From Glandiceps talaboti (lineage: Eukaryota; Hemichordata; Enteropneusta; Spengelidae): a DNA stretch of 64,000 bases. The translations under genes and the position numbers were made by a program. Shown in pieces: positions 1 through 11,100 of this stretch. How positions within the stretch are numbered: position 1 is the stretch's first letter; every line of letters starts with the position of its first letter. Location: assembly GCF_964340395.1 (NCBI RefSeq), contig NC_135570.1:9169822-9233821 (forward strand), read 5' to 3'. The notes beneath the pieces are model-generated. The model ran no database searches and had not been told where the DNA came from. It saw only the letters and a program-made list of their open reading frames with translations.

Positions 1-279
1 CTTTACTCAACTCATGGTGAGAGTGAGAAACTGTACCACCACTCTCACTCAGAAACGTGTAAACCGGTTTACACTGATACACATTTCCAATTTCTGTGTA
101 TTGAATTTTGTGCAATACATCTGGTGATTGAAAGCATATGTGTTCATAAAAGTGAACGTGTTTTCGTCTTCTTTTGTATGTGTACGTGTGACATTGAAGC
201 TGCCTGCTACATTGTCATAGGCGATAGTCCTGCTCTGCTGGTATAAACTCGTTTCGACGTTGAACTCTGCATCACTGAA

Positions 280-308
280 ATGATTTCTTCTGACCAATTA
301 CATAGCAG
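280..308 (+). CDS. Candidate first coding exon of the SLC9B-like antiporter
   Basis: An ATG at 280 with G at -3 opens nine codons plus two bases (AG) before a strong donor, CAG|GTAGGT at 309. The exon at 2842 has one base before its first full codon, so AG + A makes an in-frame Arg (M-I-S-S-D-Q-L-H-S-R then K-S-P-L). Phase agreement alone has about a one in three chance. The N-terminus of this family is poorly conserved, so similarity cannot confirm it. If correct, the full protein is 600 residues. Confidence 0.3.
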
Positions 309-1009
309 GTAGGTACGTCGTTTTTATAAATGAGTTGTGAGTACAACAACTGAATATTGCCTTTACATGAATACTTAGCCACGTTGTGCTCTAATAATTA
401 CAATCAACAAACACAGCTTACAGTAACGTGTACCGCAAGCCAGACTATTTGAATATAAAAAGAATCGTATTTTTGTGAATAACCCTCTTTTGCCAGTTTT
501 GGTAAGGTGAACTAATGATAAATGTATTTCATGGAAGCAGTTTATGTATTGTTGTATTACGTATTAGGTGTAACTACATACTTAAGTGGTTTGACTGACA
601 ATAGCGAAAGTGCCTGTTTTCACAGACCATGTCAAGGTCGACTTGAGATCGTGTATGGCATGCATACCATGGCACGATTATGTTAAACAGCGCCACCATA
701 CGTTACGTGCTGACCGCCGTGTACTCAAAAATTTGCATATCACTACAGCTGAACCAGAAGAACGAGACCCCGCTAAGCAGTCGACGTACCAGAATTATAT
801 TGGCCGTGAAAGAGTCTGCATATGGTAGATGTAGTTATATTTTTCCTTATGTAATGTAATAATAATCACTTAAGACAAAGTATAAATTTATGTTGTTTCC
901 CAAAACACTAACCTAAAAGGGTGAACAGTTGTGTCGAGTTGACGTTTCGCGTTTGTGTCGAAATTGTGACACTAATCTAAAGTTACATGTACTTTAACAG
1001 GATGTTATG

Positions 1010-1116
1010 CACAGGCACTCGAATCAATGTGTATGATTTTTTTAAAAAAATATGTAAATAAGTCTTATTTATAAAACAATACATTTTTTTTCTACACATT
1101 GATTCGAGTACCTGTG
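1010..1116. repeat. Short fold-back (MITE-like) hairpin
   Basis: A 24-base left arm (1010-1033) is repeated inverted at 1093-1116 with one or two mismatches around an AT-rich loop of about 60 bp. Size and structure fit a miniature inverted-repeat element. No target-site duplication was recognised. Confidence 0.6.
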
Positions 1117-2096
1117 ATGTTACGTTATGTTACAATTTACACTACTCACACTGCTTTTAGTTTTTTACTTGTAAAAATGTGTGGTTTACGATAAATATGT
1201 GCAAATGAATGCATCCATGTGAAAATAACATGTTGAGAGACATTGCATAATATTCAACGTACATATAATCCCGTGTGTGACCTCAATTCACCGTGATCGT
1301 ATTGTCATCATCATGCAATCATGTATATCATACGACTCGACGCTCGTGTACATTATCTACTTCCGTACATAGCTATTTCCGGCTGTACAGAAATCAGTCC
1401 AGTCTAGTAACTTTACATGTGGTCGCTTTCTACGATCTCACTCTCCACATGTAGTCAAATGGACAAATTCTACTGGAAATCTAGCTAAATCTCCTGCTGG
1501 GAGAATGATAAACAGCACATTTTCAGATCTATCACACTGGCAGTTTGTGAACTTCATTTATCAAAATTGGTCTGGGAAGTAAGATAAGAACATCACATGT
1601 TTGGAGCGTGGACGTCAGGTTTTTACATCATACCAGATCACGGCAGATAGAGTACAGTTACCGCGTGGTCCCATGAATGATGTCAGTGGTATTAAAGCAC
1701 AGAATGTCGTGCTAAAGACAGCCATTGCACTTATAATAATGTTGAGAGAGATCGACCACACATATAGAACTTTACTAAACCTTGGAGGAATTATACTGAC
1801 TAAACTAAAATCAGTCCCGCTTGCAAGCAGAGGATGGAGCCATTCTAACATTGTCCCTAAACAGGAAGAAGAGGGACATTGTCAGAATTGAGTCCCGACA
1901 TCTTTCCAGAAATCAGTCATGATTTCAGACTGAATAAGTTGAGAGACACCATGACCCATTCCCTCTTGGTAGAGACAATCAATGTCAAAAGTTAAGTCCC
2001 AACTTACAGACGGGAAGAGACAATATCAGAATGTATATCAAACATTTTCTTGGGTTATTTTAGTGTACAAAGTGTAGGACGGGTACCACGAAAGAG

Positions 2097-2232
2097 TAGT
2101 CTAACTGCTAGACCTCAGGCTTTCTTCTGATAGATATGAGGGTGGAACACCTGAGGGTTATCACCCTCATTAACGACCTTTGGTCGCCTTCACAGTGAGC
2201 AAAATAGCCTGAGGGGTCTAGCAGCAAGACTA
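2097..2232. repeat. Fold-back element, about 136 bp
   Basis: The left arm 2097-2121 and right arm 2206-2232 are imperfect reverse complements (core AGACCTCAGGCT against AGCCTGAGGGGTCT). The GC content of the arms is higher than that of the flanks. Probably a small non-autonomous element. Confidence 0.55.
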
Positions 2233-2295
2233 AGGAAAGAGTTTCTATTGTATTCACCCATCACTTAATTGATCAGCTTAAAAGTATTAACTGTA

Positions 2296-2440
2296 ACATG
2301 TGGTTTATACTTATAGGATAATAAATGTGTAGTTGTTAAAGTTAATACTATTATTATTATTATTATTATAAAAAAAGAAGATATTTTATAACAACAACAA
2401 TGATGACACATTTATTATCCCATAAGTATAAACCACATGT
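2296..2440. repeat. Fold-back element with 35-bp arms and a TTA microsatellite in the loop
   Basis: Arms 2296-2330 and 2406-2440 are reverse complements over 35 bases with a single mismatch. The loop contains a short (TTA)n run at about 2347-2370. This is a clear MITE-like hairpin. Confidence 0.7.
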
Positions 2441-2841
2441 ATGCTAACTAACCCCTAGCACATACTCTGAAAGTCAGTAGTCTTAACTTCTCAAGAGATT
2501 ATAAAAACTGTTGCTAGTAAAAAGTAACACAAAAACTGAAGAATGTCTGTGGTTCTAGGTTTTGCAGCTATCAGCTTTCATATACCCCCATGCATAGTTG
2601 AGGAAGCTTCTGCCTGAACACTGGTGGGGAACCCCATTAAAAACACCAGGGGTCAGGAACTTAGATAAATTTGACCTATTTATATATCCTTAACATAAAC
2701 ACTTCAAGTATGTTTAACTTTTCCAGGAACATGTATGGTTTCATTGTATTTAGTATTTCCAAATTTCACTGCACAGTGTGTTCATCACTGATATTTAGCT
2801 TATTTCATTGAAATTTTTGCCTTTTATGATTCATTTTTCAG

Positions 2842-3174
2842 AAAAAGTCCATTGTTACGTAAACCCTGTACTACATATGGAACTACGGGGTCTACAGATG
2901 TCACCAGTGACGACAATGATACAAACTGTCGTGTTTTAATGAACGGAACAGTCACCATGACAACTAAAGACATAGTGGGCAATGATACCAAGGAAAGGGA
3001 TGATGACATAGGAGACAAAGATGATGACCACCAAGTTGTCGATGACCACCAAGTTGCCGATAACAACCAACAATCATGTATGGATAGATGTGAAATGCGA
3101 TGTGACCGGTGCTGTTCACCATGTCTGTTGAAATATCACCAACCTCCCAAAGATGGTGACACTTGTTGCTATAG
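2842..3174 (+). CDS. N-terminal tail exon of the SLC9B-like gene
   Basis: Acceptor TTTTTCAG|A and donor ATAG|GTATAT bound 333 bases. The product is hydrophilic, with acidic blocks, a short internal duplication (DDHQVVDDHQVADN) and a Cys cluster just before the first membrane exon (C at six positions in about 14 residues). The exon has no in-frame ATG near its 5' end, so an upstream exon must supply the start. A fold-back element begins about ten bases after the donor. Confidence 0.75.
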
Positions 3175-4435
3175 GTATATAATTGTTTTGATCCATCTAC
3201 TACGGACCTTGATCTCACAATGATTTAATTATTCAGTGTATACATCAACATGTGTACTGTAATTAAATCATTGCATGATTGAGGTCTGTAGTAGACGGAT
3301 CGAAACGTTGCAGTCTTTACCAATTTACAGTTCATTTACATATTAAACATTGTACTGTCCTAGTGATTCTTGGAACCATTATGAAATGTTTATTTTGCAA
3401 TGGAGAATATATTGAATCACTTGTAATTTACTGTAACTTTTCTTTCCTATAGTATGCACCTTGGATATAAAAGTCCTTTGACTTTTGTCGTTACTTTGTT
3501 CGGGAAAACTACAACTCATTCTCAGTTCAAATCAAGAAAAAAAATCAGGGGGTCACGGTACAAATTTTTGAAGTATGTAATCACACTATGGCTTCACCGA
3601 TCAGACAGTAGAACCTATCAGACGGTAGTAGCAATCCGAAACTATGGAATTCATATATTGGAATTTAAAAGTGGCCATATCGATGACAAATGGGGATTCA
3701 CTTTGCATTTTTAAATTATAGAACAATTTCATCATTTCTTCCTACTTGAAAAAAAGAATGTGAAATAACATATACCAAGTCCATGTTTATGACTCAATCA
3801 ATTGCAAAAATCTATTTAAATGTACGTATTAAACATTCGTCATTGTATATACAATAACAAACCTCTTCGACACTTTCTAGCTTTTTGCAATTTATTACGT
3901 TACAAGCATGGACTTGGTATATGTTGTTTCACATTCTTTTTTGTCAAGTAAGAAAACATACATAGTAAAGTTGTTTTATGAATAAAAATCCAAAATATAT
4001 ACAATTTTTTGGTACCCATTTGTTATTCATGTGGCCACATTAAGCTAATATAGAATAGAAAATGTTAAGTTTTTTGGTTTTCTAGTTTTCTAAAATTTGT
4101 CTAATGTTAAAATATTTGTGTTGATATTTCAGATTGCGGTATAGCTTACTCTGTCCACCACATGGTATTATTGCTGTTGGTATTTTGTATATTCTGTTAG
4201 TATTTATAGTATGGGGTGTTTTATGGGCCATCACTGGTGATAATGCCCTACCTGGTGGTAACTTATTTGCACTGTTTGTGCTGTGGGTTGCAGCTGTTGT
4301 TGGTGGTAAACTTATATCACTCATCAAACTACCTCCTCTGTTAGGTATGTGACATAGTTTAAGTTTAAGCAGCATCAGATGATATTTGTGTGATAAAAAA
4401 GCATCCCCGATTTCATTTGTGTGTGTGTGTGTGTG

Positions 4436-4470
<35 letters not shown>

Positions 4471-7400
4471 GTGTCTGTGTGTCTGTGATGTATTTCTTTC
4501 ACTTTACTCTGGCTTCTCAGATTTGACAACAAATTAATGGATTCATAGAACTGAATCTGTGAACTTACCAAGCGGAAATCTAATATATCCTTAAATGATC
4601 AACGTAAGGATTTCAATAGCAGATAGATTCCAGACCAGGGTGTGGTGGTCAGATTCCAAAATCTCTACCTATTTCTAAAATTTTGGGGAGCTATATATAA
4701 TAACATTGGTGAAGTCATTACAAATACATATATGCAAATAATAAATCTAACTTTGTTCTTTTTTCACAGGAATGTTAATAGTCGGTGTTTTACTACGAAA
4801 TGTTCCGTACATAAACGTTGCGGCTGACATAGAGGCTGATTGGTCTATGACTCTACGTAATATCGCCTTTACGGTAATACTCATACGAGCTGGGTTGGGT
4901 CTGGATGCACAAGCTCTCAGAAAGCTGAAAATAGTGTGTTTACGTTTGGCATTTACACCATGTACAGTAGAGTGTATTACTGCAGCAATTGTTGCATATT
5001 TGTTGCTTGGATTTCCATGGGACTGGGGCTTTATGTTAGGGTAAGTATAGACTTGGTTGACGTCAAGTCTCTGGGATTTTTCACTCATTTTTTGAATACA
5101 GTTTTTTAAAACACAATTGTGTGAAAAAGTGAGGTGAGTGAGTGATTGTGAAACAGTCAGGTAAACACGTAGTCCATATATAATACGGGACAGAATAAAA
5201 AGTTGCCCATATTTTCCTTCATAAAATTTGAAATGAATAACAATTCAGTTGATTGTAAATTAAACTTTACAAAAGTCAGACTTCTTTCCAATTCCTAGAG
5301 TTCTGTGTCTTCTCTTCACCAAACATTGTGAAAATATTGGCTATATGTATGGATCTAAATTATCTTTCTACATTCTAATCAAAGATTGGTTTCCTTAAAA
5401 CACATTTCTAAAATAATCAGTATATTGTTTGACTTGACAGATTTGTACTAGGGGCTGTATCTCCAGCTGTAGTTGTACCATCCATGTTAAATCTCCAGGA
5501 GAAAGGTTATGGTATGGATAAAGGAATACCAACATTGGTAATAGCAGCTGCCAGTGTGGATGATGTGTTAGCAATCACTGGATTCAGTGTTGCACTTGGT
5601 ATTACATTCTCTACAGGTAAGGATTTCAATAGGAAGTACTTCAATTTTAATGTGAACCTCCTGAGGTTTGAAGTTAAAAGTTTATTTTCATTTTGGTCAC
5701 AGAGTGGACCAATATACTTCTATAATAGGAACATTTCTTCAAATTTATACATAATATTGTCTAAATACATATAATGATCATATATCCTTTTATTATGCTA
5801 GACCACCAGCTGAGTAAAATTTAAAGGGAATGCCACTCCAGGAAATAAGGTATTTTCATAAACCACAAGTTCCGGAGTCATTTCATGATTACACATCACA
5901 TAATTACCACTCAGTTGCCAAGAAACACCAAAATGAAACTCATTTGCACCTTGAGTGTTCTTTCAGTGGAACACCATTGCATTATGGGTCTTAGCAGACA
6001 TGATTATTCATTAGATGCACACTGAATATTCATGACTGCTAAGAGCTTACTTCCTTCACAGAAATGATTTAACAAATGACAAATATAGACATATCTTTTA
6101 ACCCATTCTGACAGAGAAAGATTCCTAAGTTGGCAAACTGTAGATAGGAACCCTGTGAATCAATTTTATCCTTCAATGGATACAAGCTGAGGTTATACAT
6201 TTTTAGGTGTAATTTTCGCTGCATATCCAAAATGTACTTTTAGTATTCTACTTACTGAAGCATACCTAACCATCACTTGCAATTCTCGCTATCTGCAATA
6301 CAATTCTATGCATTGCTAAGGAGTCAAATGGAACGCAGTCTCGTGACTGCGCTTGCATTTGTCGACACCTACACTTCTGGTCGCCTATGTCAATACATGT
6401 GAATGTTTCTTCCAAACAGTTTAATTTGTAACAAATAAGATAAACGCACGTTTTAAGCTCAAATAATTATGGAGGTGGGAAATTTAAATATGTACAGTAT
6501 CTTTCCAGAGCAAAATTACAAGAGATGTCTACAACTGAAAATGGGAAAGAAACATTCCTGTGTATTAGCATATCCGACCGGAAGTGTAGTTGTCAACATT
6601 AGAACGTGTTGTCGCGCGACTTCATTCCATTTGACTCCACAGTGATGTGTAGAATTGTATTGCAGGTAGCGAGAATTGACTGAACTCAAACCTCATGCAA
6701 CTGGCGAATGTAGAGCAGTGTGTTTTGCTTGCATGAAGTGAGCTTCAAGCTGAGACAATTTAGGTAACGACAACAAGATAACTGACACAAAACAATAGCC
6801 TCTGATGTAGGTATTCAGATACCCAATAATAACCCGATGATATTATTGTTTATATGTATGAAGAAATATCAAGGACATCCCTACTATGCAATCAATTATT
6901 CTTAGACTAGCAATCCCAGTAGTCAACTATAGTGTCCTAGAAGGCATGCATCTACATTAAAGTGGACATATGGATGAGGATTGGATATTTATTTTGGATT
7001 CTTAATTTATAAAACAATTTTGTCGTAGCTTCCTACTTGAAAAATCAATGTGAAACAACATAGACCAAGTCTGTGTGTAACTCAATACATTGCAAAAATC
7101 TATTTTAAAAAATGTGTAAAAAGTAAGTTAAACATTTTACACATATATTAATCTTTTTTAATTTATTGAGTTACAAACAAATACTTGGCATATGTTGTTT
7201 CACATTAATTTTTCAAGTACGAAGCCAGGATAAAAATTGTTTTATGAATTAAAAATCCAAAATAAATACCAACTTCTCATCCATATGGCCACTTTAACAT
7301 TATACTAGAAAAGATTCATTTAGATTTTATGGAAATATTTTCACCTGAGTAAAAAGCCTTGTAAACTCAGCATGTATCACTTTAAGTTAAGAAAGTTAAT

Positions 7401-9552
7401 GAGTTGGTTTTATTCCTGCCATGGAAAAGAAAGGTACAAATCCAGGTGACACATGGAATCTACTGGTTGACACATTAGCTCAGCTGGTCAGAGCACTCTG
7501 ACTAGAGACTTCAGAGGGACATAGGTTTGAGTCCTATATATGTCACTTGTCTTTTCTCAATTGCATTTGTTAAAGTTATCCAAAAATTTCAACTTAAGAT
7601 ATTTTGTTCTGCACAGGTAGTATTGTGTTCACTATATTCCGTGGACCTATTGAAGTTCTTGTTGGTATCTGTTTGGGAATAGTACTGGGAATTATAATGT
7701 GGTATATTCCACATGGAAAACAGGTAAAAAACAGAAAGTTCCTATCATTAAATATATTTTTGACCACCCCCCCACCCCCTTTGAAATGAAATGAAATGCA
7801 AAGTTACAATTACCCAATAATTTACAGCAAATACTTTACATATATTGTTTCAAGTTAGAATTTTGTTAATGTCCAAAATAAGTTTTTAAGAAATAAATGA
7901 AATTAATTGTACATTTGGAATGATTCTCGGTTCTTTCTTGAAATATGATGTTATCGTAATAGTCAGAAACTAATAAAATGAAACCTGCACCAAGAAAAAC
8001 AGTGCCCTCTATAGTTGATTTTATGATATCAAATATACTTGTTTTTACATGACTTTCAATCCATCTTTTGTCATTTCATTATTTTTGCTTGAGTTCAGGA
8101 AGGTCAAGGTCACTTTTTTGCGTCATTCATTCTGCCATGCAGGAGAACAAGAAATAATGAAAATAATACAACAGCCTCTTCCTTTCTGTGAAGTAATTTC
8201 TTTATTCAAGATTTTTAAATTATAATTTTTTTTTTCACATCAGACATCCCTTATTGGTTATCGTAGCCTATTCTTGTTTGCTAGTGGGTTATTTGGATTG
8301 TTTGGTACAGGTGCATTAGAACTTGCTGGATCAGGAGCACTGGCTGTGTTGACTATGGCCTTTGTGGCTGCCCATAGATGGGGGGATGATAAGGTAAGAT
8401 GAAATCAAATCTCAAATCTCAAAATCCCAGTAGCTGTTATTGAAAGTTGGAGATAATGTCTTTGACGAAGACTTGTTGTTTGAACTTGAATTCCAAGCTG
8501 GTTTACTGAGGTGTCCAAATTAATATTCCAAACTGTTCATCAATGACTCATAAATTCAGAGGATGCTATTAACATCTTCTTTTTTCCCAGGAACCAATAG
8601 GAAATGTAATGGCAATCTTCTGGAATTTCTTCCAACCCTTTCTGTTTGCTTTGATTGGAGCTGAAATACTAATTGAAAACTTAGATCCAAACACAATTGG
8701 TGAGTTTTGGAATTATCTGATTTTCTTTGTAGATGAGTTTACACTACAGTAACAGGGCATAGCCCAGATCTGAAATGTTTTCTGTGTTCTTGTAGATTTT
8801 CATTCATTTTCATCATGCATTCATTTTGTTTCATATTCATCAAGAATTACATGTATTAAAGGAAAAGTCCTGTCAGACTTATTTCTGTCTTTAGTACACT
8901 GTCTTGTATTGATTACTGCTATCAACTTAAAGGAAAAGTCCAGTCAGACTTATTTCTGCCTTTAGTACACTTGTATTGATTACTGCTATCAACTTAAAGG
9001 AAAAAGTCCAGTCAGACTTATTTCTGTCATTAGTACACTTGTATTCTCAGCCACCTCTTTCCAGTCACTTGCCTGGCATTAGGCCAGACTGTCTGGCTTG
9101 GCTGAAGCCGGAGAGCCCACCATGGAGTTTATTCATGACTATTTATAATTTATTTGCAGGCTTAGGTATTGCTGTACTAGCTATTGGTTTGACAGTTAGG
9201 GTTATTGTATCTTTCTTTGTGGTACTCAAATGTGGATTCACTATCAAAGAAAGACTGTTTATAGCGTTGGCATGGTTACCCAAAGCTACAGTACAGGTAA
9301 GATAGAAAGTTGCCCAAACATCCCATGTGAGATGTGTAATGTGTAGTAGTAAGAATTTGCATGGCAACTTGTCCACCCTCACTTGGTTGCTATGGATGCA
9401 ATGCAGGATCTCTTGAGATCTGCCGTGAGATGAAAAACAGTTTATTGTCAATTGCTAACTGATAATCAACTGAACAGTATATGTAATATTTATCGTCTAT
9501 GAATTACACCACTGATACAACTGCATGTAAACTTGTATGTATGTACAGTATA

Positions 9553-9597
<45 letters not shown>

Positions 9598-10398
9598 GTG
9601 TGTGTATGTAGGTATGTATCTGTATGTATGTTTGTATGTATGTATGTTTGTATGTATGTATGTATGTATGTATGTATGTATGTATGTGTGTGTGTATGTA
9701 TGTTGATGTTGTGTTTATACGTTTGTGTTTACGTGTCCGTGATTGTGAAAGTGTAAAATATCCGCATCAAAAATCTTGCCACAATGTCTTTTTAAGTAAC
9801 TAACCAAACTTCAAAGCAACTCATTGTATTTTCTACTTCATAGGCTGCCATAGGATCTATAGCATATGATACAGCAAGAGAAAGAGAAGCAGGAGATGAA
9901 GCTATACAACTTGGCAGTCAGGTAAAACTGTTTAAACAGTTTAAAGACTTTGATGCGAAATTTTAAGCATACAAATACTCACAAATTTATTTAATTTTAT
10001 CGGCTGAAAGATATAAATCATGGCCTTCAATCATATTGATAATTCATAGCAAATTGAATGTTAGAGAATACCACAAATTCTGTTACTTTATGAAGCATTG
10101 ACTTGTCAGTGATTTCAAACTGAGAATTATTAGGGTGTATAATCCCTATTTTTTCGTAAGACAATAACTTCAATTTGTGTTATTTTGTTCCCCAAAGATC
10201 TTGACCATAGCAGTCTTGTCCATCATCATCACTGCTCCTCTCGGTGCAGCTGCCATTGCCCTAAGTGGACCAAGACTTTTGCACAAATCACAGGATGCCA
10301 AGTACAAGAAAATTGACGCAAAGCAGGAAACTAGAACAAATAAAGATAATGATGCCGAGGCAGGTGTTGCTATGATCACTACAGAGACTGGTGTTTGA
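2842..10398 (+). CDS. SLC9B2-like: SLC9B/NHA-type sodium(lithium)/proton antiporter, 10 exons traced
   Basis: Multi-pass antiporter of the SLC9B (NHA1/NHA2) branch of the CPA2 superfamily. Members exchange Na+ or Li+ for H+ across plasma or organelle membranes. Exons: 2842-3174, 4133-4344, 4770-5040, 5441-5616, 7617-7723, 8244-8393, 8591-8699, 9160-9296, 9844-9921, 10198-10398. Every junction is GT/AG and phase-consistent, giving 590 residues plus stop. The first exon encodes an acidic, Asp/His-rich then Cys-rich cytoplasmic tail. The second contains CPPHG and LPGGN, the third LPPLLGM and IRAGLGLD, the fourth GAVSPAVVVPSML and the ion-site pair SVDDVLAITGF (Asp codons at 5559 and 5562), the eighth AWLPKATVQ, and the last ITAPLGAAA and GPRLL. 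All match the order in vertebrate NHA2 as I recall it. SLC9B1 and SLC9B2 split within vertebrates, so the symbol is approximate. The start codon is uncertain (see 280-308). Confidence 0.93.
3185..3306. repeat. Fold-back element just inside an intron
   Basis: Left arm 3185-3232 and right arm 3260-3306 are reverse complements with scattered mismatches (both carry TCTACTAC/GTAGTAGA and an ATGATTTAATTA-type core). It begins about ten bases after the donor at 3175, so a folded transcript would place that splice site at the base of a stem. Confidence 0.65.
3664..4045. repeat. Long fold-back element, family F (copy 1)
   Basis: Arms of about 150 bp (3664-3820 and 3890-4045) are inverted copies. They share AAAGTGGCCATAT-type ends and internal blocks such as CAAGTCCATG / CATGGACTTG and AATGTGAAA / TTTCACATT. 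The same arms recur at 6957-7297 and as fragments in the sulfotransferase units, at 44.25 kb, 45.3 kb and 61.5 kb. It lies in the intron between the first two exons traced. Confidence 0.75.
4417..4487. repeat. (GT)n / (CTGT)n microsatellite
   Basis: GT dinucleotides pass into CTGT tetranucleotides and back in an intron. Simple sequence with no other feature. Confidence 0.95.
5989..6045. repeat. Short hairpin in intron
   Basis: TCTTAGCAGACATGA... at 5989-6012 is mirrored by ...TCATGACTGCTAAGA at 6024-6045 around an 11-base loop. Confidence 0.55.
6280..6679. repeat. 400-bp fold-back element
   Basis: The outer arms start CAATTCTCGCTA and end TAGCGAGAATTG. Further matching blocks run inward (GAGTCAAATGGAA / TTCCATTTGACTC, ACACTTC / GAAGTGT, AAACATTC / GAATGTTT). 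It is a different family from F and lies in the 2-kb intron between 5616 and 7617. Confidence 0.7.
6957..7297. repeat. Long fold-back element, family F (copy 2, best preserved)
   Basis: It starts TTAAAGTGG and ends CCACTTTAA. Arms of about 150 bp are nearly perfect inverted copies separated by a short AT-rich loop near 7120. There is no coding capacity. A TTAA or TA target is possible because both ends contain TTAA, but a duplication cannot be separated from the terminal sequence. This copy defines the family. Confidence 0.8.
7469..7545 (+). other. tRNA-like sequence (tRNA pseudogene or SINE head)
   Basis: A perfect A-box (TAGCTCAGCTGG), a near-perfect B-box (GGTTTGAGTCC), a 4-bp D stem (GCTC/GAGC), a 5-bp T stem (ATAGG/CCTAT) and a 6/7-bp acceptor stem are present. 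The anticodon loop is about 11 bases instead of 7, so no clean anticodon can be read. This looks like a decayed tRNA or the head of a tRNA-derived SINE, sitting 72 bp before the acceptor of the exon at 7617. Confidence 0.6.
8856..9045. repeat. Intronic tandem repeat, about 68 bp x 2.7
   Basis: Copies begin at about 8856, 8927 and 8994. Each opens TTAAAGGAAAAGTCC and continues through ACTTATTTCTG and TTGTATTGATTACTG. It lies in the 460-bp intron between 8699 and 9160. Confidence 0.8.
9545..9700. repeat. (TG)n and (TATG)n microsatellite
   Basis: A long compound microsatellite in the intron before the exon at 9844. The apparent Cys/Val-rich open frame across it is an artefact of the repeat. Confidence 0.95.
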
Positions 10399-10630
10399 TA
10401 TTCACTGAAGTATGTTTAGGTTGATGCAAAGCAGGAAAATAGAACAGATGAAGACAATGATGCAGAGGAGACAGGTGTTGCTATGATCACTACGGAGGCT
10501 GGTGTTTGATGTTCACTGAAGTATGCTTACAGGTTGGCGCAAAGCAAGAAATAGCCATTATAGAACACTATGTAATGGAGGAAGCAAGGGTTGTTATAAT
10601 CACCACGGAAACAGGAGGTTGAAGTTCATA
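10311..10630 (+). repeat. Triplicated end of the antiporter coding sequence
   Basis: The last part of the final exon (from about 10311, GACGCAAAGCAGGAAA, to the stop and the following CACTGAAGTATG) is repeated at about 10421-10528 and, more decayed, at about 10533-10627. The second copy keeps an open frame to its own TGA (10507-10509). The repeats begin right after TTTAG and TTACAG, which resemble acceptors, but no donors are seen within them. In the main transcript copies 2 and 3 fall after the stop, in the 3' UTR. Confidence 0.75.
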
Positions 10631-10679
10631 TGGACAGATGGACAGCAATAAAATTTAACTGCAACAGAATTATTGTCTG

Positions 10680-11100
10680 TGAGTCTATCATTGTAACCTT
10701 TGACCTTGTTTAATTTATAGCTCTAAAAGTAATAAAAATGACCTTTGAACTCTTATACCATACATGAGTACCAGCTCTTTGATCCTATCACTGTAGGCTT
10801 TGACCTCGCTTGAGTTGCTCAACAGGGATGATCTTTGAACTCCTAACCTTTTACTGAACTGGCAGGTCTGAGACCCTATCCTTGTAACCTTTGACCTCGT
10901 TTGAGTTACTGATCAAGGGTGACCTTTGAACTCTGAACCCTTTTAAAGGAATGGCAGGTTGGCAATCTACTATGAGGGAGTGATTTTTATGTGTACTTTT
11001 TATAATCCTACCCAGCTGAAATTTGAACTCATTTGAATTTTTCTCTAAAGGATGACATTTGAACTTCAGTGACAGAGTAAACCACCACATGGTCAGCCTT
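10680..11100. repeat. Degenerate approx. 95-bp repeat with DR1-like hormone-receptor sites
   Basis: Related blocks start near 10681, 10780 and 10871, with a more diverged fourth from about 10970. They contain TGACCTTTGAACT at 10739 and 10920, TGATCTTTGAACT at 10829 and TAACCTTTGACCT at 10694 and 10884. Reverse-complemented, these read as two AGGTCA-like half-sites one base apart, the DR1 arrangement bound by RXR/HNF4/PPAR-type receptors. Whether they are bound is unknown. Confidence 0.5.

Larger units (their letters stand above)
309..2841 (+). other. Probable first intron or upstream region of the antiporter gene
   Basis: No convincing exon is seen here. The stretch holds three fold-back structures, annotated separately (1010-1116, 2097-2232, 2296-2440). 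Open frames at 610-828 and 1601-1891 show no domain-like composition and are not flanked by convincing splice sites. If 280-308 is exon 1, this is a 2.5-kb intron ending in the acceptor TTTTTCAG at 2841. Confidence 0.4.

Noticed and set aside
610-828. 72-residue frame starting near an acceptor-like TTTTCACAG
   Set aside because: It begins at GTG, has no recognisable domain, and does not connect in phase to the antiporter exons.
9499-9756. Cys/Val-rich 85-residue frame
   Set aside because: Translation of a TG/TATG microsatellite.
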